Assembly (NCBI RefSeq): GCF_024713975.1
Contig: NC_091099.1
Coordinates: 10,120,501 to 10,184,500, forward strand
DNA length: 64,000 nt
Origin: Paralichthys olivaceus
Taxonomy: Eukaryota > Chordata > Actinopteri > Pleuronectiformes > Paralichthyidae
Direction: 5' to 3'
In this document: piece by piece, positions 20,771 through 40,710 of the stretch
Layout of the letters: each line of letters starts with the position of its first letter
Numbering within the stretch: the first letter of the stretch is position 1
The notes under the pieces: generated by a model
What the model was told of the DNA's origin: nothing
The model's input: the letters and a program-made list of their open reading frames with translations, nothing else
Database searches by the model: none
Program-made: the position numbers and the translations under genes

Positions 20771-22641
20771 ATGGAGACCGTGAATTCATCTCACACCACC
20801 AACATCAGCAGCATTTATAACAGCGGCCTCTTCTCCAGGAGTCCATACACCACTGTGGAGATAGTGCTCATCATCCTGGTGGCCGGATCTCTGAGCCTGA
20901 TCACCATCATTGGAAACATCCTGGTCATGCTCTCCATAAAGGTTTGGCCTTTCTTGTTTTTGTGATTAATGACTGTGTTTGAAAACCACCCAGATTAATA
21001 GATGTGGGGTTTTTTAGCATGTGCATCTCTGTGAAGAGTTGTAATCTAATAGAAAGGAGAAAACACACATCACGTTTTGCAAAAAAAAAAGATTAGCATC
21101 TGACAGCCGGCTCCTTATTGTTTCTCTAAAGGTAAACAGGAACCTGCAGACTGTCAACAACTATTTCCTGTTCAGCCTGGCCTGTGCAGACCTCATTATT
21201 GGTGTCTGCTCCATGAACCTCTACACCGTCTACATTGTGATTGGCTACTGGCCTTTGGGAGCTGTGGTTTGCGACCTGTGGTTAGCTGTTGATTACGTCG
21301 TCAGCAACGCCTCGGTCATGAACCTGCTCATCATTAGCTTTGACCGTTACTTCTGTGTCACCAAACCGCTCAGCTACCCAGCACGCCGCAGCACCAAAAT
21401 GGCGGGCCTGATGATCGCCGCTGCCTGGGTGTTGTCCTTCATCCTGTGGGCTCCGGCCATCTTGTTCTGGCAGTTCATCGTGGGCGGGAGAACCGTGCTG
21501 CCAGGTGAGTGCTACATCCAGTTTTTCTCCAACCCAGCAGTTACATTCGGGACAGCCATAGCAGCTTTCTACCTGCCGGTGGCCATCATGATCCACCTCT
21601 ACTGGCGCATCTCCAAGGCCAGCCGCAGCCGCATGAGGAGGGACAGCAGGAAGACCTCACGAACCAGTTTGGGGGAAGGCCACTCTCACAGCCCGGAGGA
21701 CGTATGTGAGACCCAGAGCAACTGTGTTGAGACAAGGGAGTCTCAGGAGGAGGCTGGAGGTGGGAAGGAGAAGGAAATGTTGCAGCAGCAGAACGGAGGT
21801 GGTCCCTGCAAGAAAGAGAGGAGTGACCAGATGGACACAGACAGCATCCAACCTTCTACATCTAAAGATATGGCTGCTGTTTCTACGACAGCACAGACAG
21901 AATCAAACGGTGGGAAAAAGACAAATCAAACTCAGCCCCCATCCCCGCAGAACTCAGCGGTTGACAGGCAAAGTCTGGTCACAAGGACACTGGTTAAGGT
22001 AAATTTTTGTTTGCACAAAATGGATTATCTGCTAAAACCACAAAATCGAACCAAGTTGGTTTTACAGATAGATCCAATACCTTTTATGCCAAGTTCACGC
22101 TACACCACTTTCAAAGTTGTCGGATCGCTATGCAGTTCATGCTACATGACCGAACAACAATTTGGCTCCAATGAGGTGGCTTTTGTCACATTTCACAATT
22201 TGTCAGCTGGTGGAAAATCATACTAGAACATTGTGTGCTGTGATCTGTAGGTATAAGAGTCCAAAACAATAACACTGTTTTTTAAATACGATAAAACTAA
22301 CTTTTTCTGCTTTGAATCTAATTTTCCAGGTAACAAAGCAGAGTGCTGTGGCAAAGTGGAAGAGGAAGGGCATTTCAAACAGGGAGAAAAAGGTGACACG
22401 CACCATCATGGCCATCCTGGTCACTTTTGTTGCCACGTGGACACCATACAACGTGATGGTCCTGATCAACACCTTCTGCTCCATCTGCATCCCAAACTCT
22501 CTGTGGACCATTGGCTACTGGCTCTGCTACATCAACAGCACCATCAACCCGGCCTGCTATGCCCTCTGCAACGCCACCTTCAAAAATACATTCAAGCACC
22601 TGCTTCTGTGCCAGTACAGAAAAATACGTGCAGCACGATGA
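20771..22641 (+). CDS. chrm2: Muscarinic acetylcholine receptor M2-type, coding region with two introns
   Basis: Gi/o-coupled acetylcholine receptor of the plasma membrane. Coding exons are 20771-20941, 21132-21998 and 22330-22641 (57, 289 and 103 residues plus stop; 449 in all). The start ATG precedes a short N-terminus with two NxS/T sequons (Asn5, Asn11). Visible GPCR marks: CADLIIG with Asp77 (2.50), Asp111 (3.32, amine-binding) in [15 protein letters not shown] at 128-130, ECYIQFFSN in the second extracellular loop, TM6 VATWTPYNV, and TM7 NPACY. Segments such as LYWRIS, VLINTFC and [19 protein letters not shown] favour M2 over M4, though QYRKI near the C-terminus is M4-like. The third intracellular loop is Ser/Gln/Glu-rich, and its downstream part is in the last exon. 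Both introns are phase 0 and split AAG|GTA; tetrapod CHRM2 coding regions are intronless as I know them. Which teleost paralogue (a or b) is unresolved. Confidence 0.9.
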
Positions 22642-23019
22642 GCGTTAAAACACCGACTCGTGTGTGATGGAGTCAAAATAATGTGATGAAGAGATGTCAC
22701 TAATATCGGAGCTGAAATATGGCGTAGGTGTGTTCTCATTGTGCACTTCCTCCATTTCTTTTTCAACATATTTCCGGAATTCTCCCGGGGTTCAAATTCA
22801 TAATCATAATTAAATTAAACAACTTGCCATTGTATTGTATAGACAATGCATTCTAATGGGGATGCAGTTTATTGTGAAGATTTCACTCTGTGTTTTACAG
22901 GATCCCACCAACATGAGCTTGAGCAGTATGTTGTTTAATATGCAACCTGTTTTTTTACCTCAGCATTAAAAGTGTAGTCAATGTGATGAAAGTCTACTGT
23001 AAGAAGAAGAAACATGAAA

Positions 23020-23025
23020 AATAAA
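23020..23025 (+). terminator. Likely chrm2 polyadenylation signal
   Basis: AATAAA about 380 bases after the chrm2 stop. A second AATAAA at 23294-23299 is an alternative end. A (GT)n array lies between them. Confidence 0.55.
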
Positions 23026-23114
23026 CTGTGTTTTGAGATGGTGTTGCATATAGTGACACTGAGCTGTGAAACTGAAACGGAAAAAAACCTGCCTGACCCA
23101 AGATGAGAGAATTA

Positions 23115-23116
<2 letters not shown>

Positions 23117-23153
<37 letters not shown>
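23117..23153. repeat. (GT)n microsatellite
   Basis: About 18 GT units downstream of chrm2. Confidence 0.95.
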
Positions 23154-23154
<1 letters not shown>

Positions 23155-23455
23155 CTCCTCTATTGATAAATGTTCTAAGTCATTTTATGCTCATGACATC
23201 TGTAATTAATCCATGTTGTTGTAAAATGAGCCTAAATGTGAAATTTGTCCAGGTATTTCCTTCTGTCTTGACACATTATATCTGTTTCCTGTAAATAAAA
23301 GACATCATGATTAAAACATTTAATACAGCATCATTTCATTTTGTCATAAAACATACATAAACATAAAAAATGATGTGCTCTGGATTGAACTTATTGGTGG
23401 AAAGAATAAATACACAGGGTCTGATTGAGGTTAGGATACATTACAAGACAGTGGA

Positions 23456-23460
<5 letters not shown>

Positions 23461-23489
<29 letters not shown>
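23461..23489. repeat. (AT)n microsatellite
   Basis: About 14 AT units between chrm2 and ahcyl2. Confidence 0.95.
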
Positions 23490-23493
<4 letters not shown>

Positions 23494-25452
23494 GTTATAT
23501 AATGATATATGTAGTTCATTTTAGTTTTCTATCTTTAACAAAAACAATACATGGACTGCCATTTTAGCAGGTTTTTCTGTGGAGGCACCTTAGCAGCCTG
23601 TACTATGAAGTAGGATGCAGTCAGTGATGTTATTTCAGGTTTAAGCCTGGGATTTAAGGGTTTTCAGGGTTTAAGATGGTGGTTGACTACTTCACCATGG
23701 TAACTCATATTATGCACCTGATCTGCTCCCAAGGTTAAATTCGGACGATCAGATCAAAGCAGCCCAAAGACCAATCAGATTATTAGAAAACTATCATACA
23801 GGATCCTGACAGGGATAAAATAGGTTACAATAAAGTGACTTATATTTAAATTAAATGGCTGACAAGCAGTCTTGCAAAACCATGACATGTTCTCATACAT
23901 TTTTCCTTAATGTCTGACCTAAGATCAACCTTTCAAAGGGTCTTATTGTAAAAATCTCCCCATGCACCTTGGGATATATTTCTATACCCCTCATGTTTTA
24001 ACACCACAGACTGAAATTCCTGCACTGAATCGAAATGAGAGAGAGAACAGGACACAGTGTCCCTCTCCCGCTGCTCCACCCTCTGGACTGGGTGTCAGAA
24101 TCTCCTGATTCCCATCAGACACAGAAACAGAACAAAGGGAATTAAACTGAATTCCCCCCACAGTCTGACCACAGACAGAAGAATGGACAGAAGGTTTCTC
24201 TGTCTCAGCTGTGGGAAAACTCCTCTGTGTGGAAGTGTTGCGCCCTCTACTGGAATAAAAAGCATGTTCCTGATGATACTTACGCACCTGAGGGCCCACT
24301 GCAAACCAGAAACCTTTAAACCACGTGCTGTTTGCACTGGTACCACATGTATTAAATATTTGTGTCAATGAATAGAATGGAACAACAAATACAGTTTCTA
24401 TAATGACTGTCCCCACAGTTGGTACAAAGTCTTTTTCTGTTGGGAAACAATTACTGGTGAAGACTTTTTAAACCAGAAAGGCATTCGGAGAGCCTACCTC
24501 CGCAAGACTGACCGGCCACTTTATCACCATATTGTGTGAGATCAGATACATTTGGATCACTATCCAGATCCACACCAAATGTCACCTGTTCATAGAAAGA
24601 GTCGCACTCTACAGAACTACAATCTTTTCTGCATTATTTCTTGAGAAACGGCCTCTATCACAATTTTAAAGAACATGAAAAATGATATCTGGATAATAAA
24701 TTCAATGATGGTGACTTTTGTCCTTTAACGCTTACAATGAAAGTATGAGATCTTTCAATCACCAATATAAACATTCCCTGACAGATGTTCCCAAACCGAC
24801 AACTTTCAACATGTCAAACTTCCACATTCAAGCCTGATAAATAATATGGTTTATTTGTGTACATTTTCCATTTTGTCTGACACACTTGTCTGTTATCATT
24901 AGACTCGTCACGGAGGTGGTCTGTGACCATGAGGCCACTATTGATGCTGGAGTTTAATGTAAACACGTGTGTTTGTTTATAATGTAACCCTTGGTTTGTT
25001 GTGTGTCTTTGTTATCAGCTGCTATCAGAGATAACGCAAAAACACGAAGCGGCTTCACACTTGTTAATATATTAAGTAGTTTTTATTTGCATAAACCGGA
25101 GAGACTCAACACCACGGACTGTACAAGGGTCCTCGTCCATGTCTACGTCGATGGCACTTCGGTTTCACTCAGGAGTCACATTCCTGCTTTTCCAGGTTAC
25201 ATATCGCTCTGTGTCAAAAAGCACTGCTCACATCAGTGTTTACCGTGTACACACTGCATCCATGACTAATTATCTACTTTACATTTAGTTAAAGTAACCC
25301 CAGAACCGCTGCTGTTTGGAGTAAAAACACACTCTTAGCTGGAGGAAGTACCACATGCATGTGGGCGGTGTACGGCTGAGCTGTCACCTGCTTTACTGTC
25401 ACATTCAGGAGCAGGAATCTAATTCACTGCAGTACTGACAGTCAGAGGAGAC
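23490..25452. other. Intergenic region between chrm2 and ahcyl2
   Basis: No gene recognised. It holds a degraded repeat (about 24490-24650) and a CTCF-like motif TGCGCCCTCTACTGG at 24239-24253. Open frames on both strands at 23991-24416 overlap each other, lack recognisable protein features and look like chance. The last few hundred bases should contain the promoter of the long ahcyl2 form; no TATA box is obvious. Confidence 0.5.
24490..24650 (-). repeat. Degraded interspersed repeat
   Basis: Contains TCGGAGAGCCTACCTCCGC near its start, a GGATC..TATCCAGATCCACACCAAAT segment (24557-24582 region) and a TTTCTGCATTATTTCTTGAG segment. The order fits the reverse complement of the repeat at 38670-38870 (…GGATCC…, 'cctccgcc'). 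Strongly diverged. Confidence 0.4.
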
Positions 25453-34226
<8,774 letters not shown>

Positions 34227-34387
34227 CTTGTGAAGCTGAAGGACAGAAGCTCTTCAGACAAGCTCTCGTGGATTTTCATGTTAGTCACAGAGCACTGGCG
34301 CCCCCTCCTGTCTGAAGATCACTTATTTTTCTGTGTATGTGTGGTAGCATCTCTGCTAAACTGTTCCGAGTTAGACAGTAAATCCAG

Positions 34388-34393
34388 AATAAA
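34388..34393 (+). terminator. Likely ahcyl2 polyadenylation signal
   Basis: AATAAA about 160 bases after the ahcyl2 stop. Another AATAAA-like site lies near 34492. Confidence 0.55.
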
Positions 34394-36227
34394 CTTATCA
34401 AAATGTAAAGACAAACACAAAGAGCTGAATGTTTTATTATCTTCACTTCTAATCAAAAATAATGATGCTTATTGACTATAGAGCAAGAATCAATAAAATA
34501 TATTTTACCAACAACATCTTATCACTGAGGAAAGAACATGTAAATACATTAATACACATAGAATAGTCTAATGTCACATGTCCTGTAACTTAATATTAAC
34601 ACGTTTATCTCTACAATTGAACTTGAGTCATAAAATGGAATAAAAAGAAGAGTCTTGCCCTTTTTTAAAGTTGTATTTGTTGTCACACTCCAAGCAATCA
34701 CTAAATTTAATTATTTCAATGAACTCTTGGTGACACTTGACAGAGGGAGATAACTGTTGTATTCAAGCACTATACCAGTTTTACAATAATAGATTAAAAA
34801 ATGTAATATCATTTAACTCTAGCAATGACAGCAGCATCAGTAAGTAAGAAGTCACAATGATAATAATGTATAATAGATTGTAGCTGAGTAGATCTGGATT
34901 GTGCAGCTCTGGAGTCACATACCTGCAGACTGAGAACAGGGAGACAAGGTGTCATAGTTCTCATTTAGTGAAAATATATTGAATCATTGCATCAATCAGC
35001 CTGAAGCAACACTGACACATTAAAAACATCTACAGCAAATAATTGTCTCCCAGAATCCACAACTTCAAATCTACTTCTTTACACATTTCTTAATCTTTTT
35101 TTATTGTTTGTGAAATACAAACATTGCCAGTAACTGACAGTAACTTACAAAATAATTATATGTGACTTAGAATATCAAATATATGAAAAGATGAAATATT
35201 GCAAATGAAACAGTGAGTTAAGTGAAATTCAACAACACTTTGCTTGTTGAACACAAATTATTCAATACATTAAAAATATGTCCTGTATATAATACACTTA
35301 AAGTGGTTACAATTAACTTAGTTCTATGTGTTTGTAAAGTAACACCTCAAATGAAAAAATAAAAATCATTAAAAAAGGATTTAAAACTCACCTTAAAGTT
35401 GAACATCTGAGTGAAGTCAGTGAAAGAAGTTAAAAAATTCTGATCTGCCAGTTTGTGCTTCTTCAGTTGAAAGATTCAAACTTAGGCTGCTGAGCGCTGA
35501 TGGGAACATTTCACAGTTTGAACGGAACAATATATTTATTTATGTTTTTGCAGGTGAGGCCTTGAGGTGAGGTCTTTACCGTTTCCCTCCAGAAGTGACT
35601 TCCTGATTTACTTCCTGATTTCATAAAAACGGATCATTATTGTCTAAGTCCACAGAACTTGAATGCATCACAGTGAGATAATGTCATATGTAAAATACAG
35701 TTTTCAGAGTTCCCTTCTTCAACAATGGACGTTCAATCCTCACTGACTTTAAAATCCTGAGTAGTGACAGGCCGTCGGCCTGGTCACACAATATTCATTA
35801 CATGTTACTTCAATGTAAAAACTTGACCCTCAGTGATTCAGTGACTCTGTTTCAAAATGTAAAGACGCTGAAGATACTTCTTTAAAGTTGAATCAACTTC
35901 AACCACAAATACATTTTTCATGTTGAATCAACAAACATTTCTGTCTGCAAACACACACAAGTACAATTTAAAGTGGTGCGAAAAGAAAAGGTCTGAATGA
36001 TAAGATAAAGAATCCAGAGATCAACTAACAAACAAGACAAAAACTCTTTCAGGGGATAAACAACAAACTAATCAGTTGAAATTATTCTGTTTCTCGACTT
36101 TGAGCAGAGTGAACTCGCTTTCCAATTCAAAAACAATATAAACAAACAGAAGAAACTTTTCCTCCACCAGTGAAACTTCTTCTCAAACAAATGTCTGGAA
36201 GAATCAGAAGTAAAGTGACTGTTGGAC

Positions 36228-36375
36228 TCACCGGATGTTCACAGGAGAGAAGAGTCTGAGATCAGCTGTTAGTTCGGAGACTGCTGCTGGACTGGCTGCT
36301 GTGCGGTCATCTCTCCACATGGAGGCGCCACCATGACTTCTCCTCTTCCGTATTTAAAACCGGAAAAGCGGGATC
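36228..36375 (-). ncRNA. Possible first exon of a minus-strand noncoding transcript
   Basis: On the minus strand this GC-richer block reads through a 21-codon ATG frame (MVAPPCGEMTAQQ…) and then to a strong donor, CATCCG|GTGAGTCC, at about 36229. Further minus-strand acceptor/donor pairs are visible at about 35391-35405 (ACTCAG…TTTAAG|GTGAGT). No coding continuation was found, so a lncRNA or a promoter fragment is more likely than a protein gene. Confidence 0.25.
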
Positions 36376-38111
36376 ACTGATTCACACATCAATTAAAAAG
36401 TGGTGAAAGGAAAGATTTTATGTCTTTGATATTATTTTTACAATATTAATTATCCATTAAATACTCACTCCTATCTGTGGAATTCAATGGCTAATGTATA
36501 TAATATAATATAATGTATATATTCTGTTTCTATTGTATATAACATTTCTATTATATTTCTTTTTTAAGCTTCCTTGCTCTTATATTGCATGTTTGCTTAT
36601 TTATTACTTTTACCAATGTCTATTTGTTGACTATCATTATTATTACTGCACCACAGCAAATCTCCCCATTGTGGGATGAAGTAATGATAATTAATTGTTT
36701 TTTTTAGTAGCAGTAATTATTATAATAATGTAGAATCAATATGAAAAGTTAGGTGCAAAAGGTAGTGAATTCAACTTCTATCTCTGTCTGTCTATTTATA
36801 CTGTGTTTGTATCTAAATTCGATTTCAATTGTACATAAAATATTTGGAGACTTTTTAAAGACTTGTCATAGCTATGAGGTTTCTCATCATAATGATTTTT
36901 ATTTTTTCATCACAGTGGCAGAAATGGGCTTCCATAAAATACAGATTGTTTCCTTTTAAACTCTAAAAATAATGAAAATTGGTTCAAATGATCAATCCAA
37001 TTATGGGAGACTGTTTTTCCCTCTAGGGGGCGTAAGAGCATAATTTACCCTAAATTTAAACTGGGATTAAGAAAATTCTCCATGATGTGACGATGTGAAC
37101 ATACATCACAGTGATCTGTGTTTGGGGTGCTGTGCATTTTAACATACAAATATCCACTTAAATAAAAAATGTCCAGACTGAGCTTTGGTAAGAAAAATGA
37201 CTTTAATGCTGGAAACAGATTCCAGTTATTGATTCTGTGATACAAACTGAAAGAACATGAAATAGACAACATGGATCCCCACAGGGTCCACATGACCAAG
37301 ATTTACAATATGTAGATAGTATAGATATTATCAATAACAATTAATCCCATCATCATGTGTAGATTGGAAACAACACATGATTGATGAATGGAGAAATTGT
37401 CTGTGTCATTGATTATTCTTTCTCTCTGCTGTAAAATCAGTTTGAAAATCTCTTCATGGAAATGAACAATAATTAATTAACTGCCGGTCGTATGAGAATC
37501 ATTATCTGTTTTCCTCGATTGCTGCATCCTGTCTGTCTCTGATCATGAAGAACTAAAAATACCCCCCCGTTCCTGGATTATTGTAATCCAGCACCTCCTT
37601 GTGTTTGTGTGTGTGTGTGTGTCTGAAGGTCCTTACTGACCTGTTCACTGTATTTTTGTGGGACATCAGACTGAAGGTGAGTCACATATACCAACAGTCC
37701 CTCTTCCTCCTCCTCCTCTTCCTCTCTCTGATTATTAAAACTTCTCTATTTTACCGCCTCACGTTTCGTCACAGTGACAATAAATAAATCAGTTCAACGA
37801 TAAATCAGGAGCCAACTCTGGCTCAGTTTTCTGACTTTCAGGTCACCTTTCATCACTTCTGCAGTTCACCTCCTCTCTGTTGTATCGTGAACTACAATCC
37901 TATGAATTGAAACTCACCAGGCAGTTGATTTTTGTTTGAAATATCTTTATTGTAACAGACAAAGCAACACGAGCAATGCAAAGGAACAGTTGACACACAG
38001 ATAAACAGCCATTAGTGTAAGAGATTAATGAGGGGATCCATTAACTCCCACACCCGATCTAATCTAACGACACCCCTCATTCTCTTGTATTACCACTGGT
38101 CAGAGGGGGAG

Positions 38112-38180
<69 letters not shown>
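38112..38180. repeat. Long (GT)n microsatellite
   Basis: About 34 uninterrupted GT units, the longest simple repeat in the window. Confidence 0.97.
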
Positions 38181-38183
<3 letters not shown>

Positions 38184-38669
38184 TTGCCTCCTCCCTGTTC
38201 AGGGATTCTCCCTAAAGAGCTTTGATGCCGTCTCTGCATCACTACAAGGTCTAATCACTCGCACCAGCTGTCAGTGTGCCGCCCTCCCTCCTTCCTCTCT
38301 CTGCGTCCACTGGCACCACTTAACCTCACATCCTCTGCAGGCGGCCATAATGGACACTCATCACATTCGTACTGAAACACGATCAACGCATATCAGCCGC
38401 TCGCTGCTCAGACAGCCCCAAACCAGACTAACTCCTCACAGACACAGTGAAACGTTTGCTCCTCGTTTGATTGTTCGTTACTTTTGTTTAAACTGCGGAT
38501 CATTTCTCGATTTATTCTAAACTGCGTAGATTTTCTCTTTCTTATCCGGGATTGGCCTTCCTCTCGTCTTCCTCCTGACCCCTGCTGCTCTCCAACTAAA
38601 TACACTCCTGTTGTAGTTCCCTGAAGTATATTCTCAACCTGTTGTTAATCTTTAACACAGAATAAAACG

Positions 38670-38870
38670 TAACCGAGGAGGTTATGTGTCATTGCTGTTT
38701 GTCTATCCTCTAGGAGGATTACGCAAAATCTGTGGAGGGTGGAGTATGAGCCAGTGGAGAACCCATTCACTTTAGGTGAAGATTCAAGGACTGGATCCAG
38801 GATTTATTTTGAAACTTTCTTTAACATTGCATGATGGGTCCATCTTGATTGAATTTAAGGGGAATGTTGG
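38670..38870 (+). repeat. Interspersed repeat of a common teleost family
   Basis: In order: CCGAGGAGGTTATGTGTCA, GATTACGCAAAATCTGTGGA, GAGCCAGTGGAGAACCCATT, GGACTGGATCCAGGATTTAT, TTTCTTTAACATTGCATGAT. This matches the block order of a repeat I know from many fish genomes ('cctccgccaaggaggttatgtttt … gattacgcaaaaactactgg … gaacccattaaattttgg … ctttctttaacattg'). No coding capacity. Element class not determined. Confidence 0.65.
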
Positions 38871-39181
38871 GTATAAACTTTACTAAGAGCCATTCTATTC
38901 ATTCATAAAATGTTTAAATCCAAGATAGAACTTTAAAGGTTGCATCCAAAGACAATTCCTAAATGTGTTCATTGTTTTATACACATTAAATGAGATTTTA
39001 TCTTTAATAGAAAACCATTGAGTGTTTTCCAGAAAGTAGAAATAGCACCAGGATGTTAGAAGCTGTTGATCAAAGTGTTTCAGTTTCCAGTTTTTTTTTC
39101 ACAAATTTTCTACATGTTTTTACTTTTAATTCTCCGTAAAATTTCTGAGGCTAATGTGAGGGACATATTTTTGTTTTTATT

Positions 39182-39290
39182 TACCTCCACCGAGGAGGCA
39201 ATGTTTTCATCTTCATTGGTAAGTTTTTTTGTTTATTTGTTATTCAGCCGGAAAACACAAAAACTGTTCGATGGATTATCACATGCTTTC
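39182..39290 (+). repeat. Second, truncated copy of the same repeat family
   Basis: Starts ACCTCCACCGAGGAGGCAAT followed by GTTTTCATCTTC, then TTTGTTTATTTGTTATTCAG and AAAACTGTTCGATGGATT. It keeps only the left part of the element. Confidence 0.55.
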
Positions 39291-40129
39291 CCCTTTTTCC
39301 TAAAGAATCATTTAAAGATATTGACTAAACTAATCAGACATGGTTCGGGGATTGATGTTTGAGCATGTGTAACTGATAAGTGATAAGAACCAGGTTTAAA
39401 CTGTGTGTAATTTGTGTTGGAGTGAAAATTCCCAGAAACAACACTGAGGATGACACCTTAATGGTAGCTGCTGTAAAGTGCAGTAGGATTGGTTGATACA
39501 AACAACAGGACTTAATAATGCTGCATCCCTAATGTACTGATGCATCTTTTTGGTTTAATGGTTTGACGCAGCACTAACATCACTTGTGTTGAACCTCTGC
39601 AGCGCCTCGACTCAAACCCTCTGTGACTGAACAGGATCCGGTTGCACCACGAGCTGAGCTGTCGCCGCTGACAGCAACACTGAGGGTTTACAACCACAGG
39701 CTGGTTCCACAGCCAAACACATGAACACCATTGATTTATTGATCAGGGCAGATGATAGTCAGGTCAGTGCTTAATGGTCTGTGTATGGATTTATGGGTTT
39801 GGGCCGGCTAGTCAAAGGTCTCCTCTGGTCCATACCTTCAGTGTCTGAGGTCTAAGATTACACTCAGGGTTTGATGTCATGATCAGCTAAGTGTGGCCGA
39901 GACAACCCTGAGGGACGCCATACATCTGAGGGAGGCAGGACAAAGAGGAACTGTAATGTCCTCTGATGTTTTTCTAACGAACAGACTCACTGGACTTGTG
40001 CTAATCTTCTTCTGTGGTTTGTTGTTCACTTACTTTACACCCCAAACCTGCCACTAAGACATTTGGACACAGAATCGTCCTCCTTGTGTGATGGGTCCTG
40101 GGACGATGGCCGAGGGCCAAATGGTAAAA

Positions 40130-40225
40130 AGCTCTCGGTCAGTTGTTGGCAAGTCTAGAACCACCGGATCCTTCCAGCCCACCAGAGTGAGTTCTACCAT
40201 TGCCAAACACTGTGGGAGAGTCGAA
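40130..40225 (-). ncRNA. mir182: microRNA mir-182 hairpin
   Basis: The 5p arm is the minus strand of 40186-40207 and begins TTTGGCAATGGTAGAACTCA, the miR-182 sequence with its seed UUGGCAA. The 3p arm, minus strand of 40143-40163, starts TGGTTCTAGACTTGCCAAC, matching miR-182-3p. A 22-base loop (40164-40185) separates them, and the arms pair into a stem. It is the last member of the cluster in transcription order. After CTCAC the genome reads TCTGG where human has ACT, outside the seed. Known role in vertebrates: sensory cells such as hair cells and photoreceptors. Confidence 0.96.
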
Positions 40226-40434
40226 GCCACCAGATCTGTGTGATGGCTGAGGCTCAGGTTACATGGGACAGCGTCTCAGAGATAGAGCACGAAGGGAGGG
40301 CCTCCATCGCAACCGTTGATATCTGAGATGCACGGCACAATCGATCGGATCCATCGTTCATCCTTCCCTCCCTCTACTGTCTGGGTGTTTCTCTCACACA
40401 GAAAAAGATGTTTATGAACAGCTGAGAATCTGTC

Positions 40435-40515
40435 TCGTCCGATATTGGCACTACACATGATTGCTCAAAGTACGACAAACAAAGCAAAAATGTGCTAGTG
40501 CCAAAATGGGCAAAG
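40435..40515 (-). ncRNA. mir96: microRNA mir-96 hairpin
   Basis: The 5p arm is the minus strand of 40483-40505, starting TTTGGCACTAGCACATTTTT; it is identical to vertebrate miR-96 as I know it, including the deeply conserved seed UUGGCAC. The 3p arm is the minus strand of about 40442-40462 and reads AATCATGTGTAGTGCCAAT, one change from the human star strand. The loop is about 20 bases (40463-40482). It lies between mir-183 and mir-182, as in other vertebrates. Seed mutations of this miRNA cause hearing loss in mammals; here the seed is intact. Confidence 0.97.
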
Positions 40516-40614
40516 AAGATGGGAAGCGTCTTTTAAAATGGTTACGACTGGATCCGTCTGTTGTTCTACATTTTGAAGTTAAAGCAGAATCTGGACGTGG
40601 ACACGATGGATCTG

Positions 40615-40710
40615 TCTCTACTCTGTTTATGGCCCTATGGTAATTCACTGATTGTGTGCTGTGACAGTGAATTCTACCAGTGCCATACACAGAACAGGAG
40701 GAGATATGAG
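40615..40710 (-). ncRNA. mir183: microRNA mir-183 hairpin
   Basis: The 5p arm is the minus strand of 40666-40687, starting TATGGCACTGGTAGAATTCA. The 3p arm is the minus strand of 40627-40648, reading GTGAATTACCATAGGGCCAT. Both match miR-183 and its star strand, with the star differing from human at one or two bases. The terminal loop is about 16 bases (40649-40664), and the flanks CTGTTCTGTG and AAACAGAG extend the stem as in human. It is first in transcription order, about 160 bases before mir-96. Confidence 0.97.

Larger units (their letters stand above)
34500..40129. other. Intergenic region between ahcyl2 and the microRNA cluster
   Basis: No protein-coding gene recognised; STRIP2, SMKR1 and NRF1, which lie here in human, were not found. 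Visible content: a possible minus-strand noncoding exon ending at about 36230, (GT)n arrays at 37603-37621 and 38112-38180, two copies of an interspersed repeat (38670-38870, 39182-39290), and a CTCF-like CTCTAGGGGGCG at 37021-37032. The rest is AT-rich sequence with no structure I could name. Confidence 0.5.

Noticed and set aside
21213..22226. A 337-codon open frame as the full receptor gene
   Set aside because: It starts at an internal methionine in TM2 and runs past the donor at 21999 into the intron. The receptor needs exons 20771-20941 and 22330-22641.
23991..24416. 141-codon minus-strand frame
   Set aside because: Overlapped by plus-strand frames of similar length, no recognisable domain, and no splice signals or neighbours that fit.
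38028..38520. Open frames of 65 and 134 codons across the long (GT)n array
   Set aside because: Dominated by Cys-Val repeats from the microsatellite; no homology or splice support.
34500..40129. nrf1, strip2 or smkr1 exons expected from human gene order
   Set aside because: No exon with their known motifs was seen in any frame.
40451..40690. 79-codon minus-strand and 60-codon plus-strand frames over the microRNA cluster
   Set aside because: They overlap the mir-96 and mir-183 hairpins; conservation here is explained by microRNA structure, not protein.
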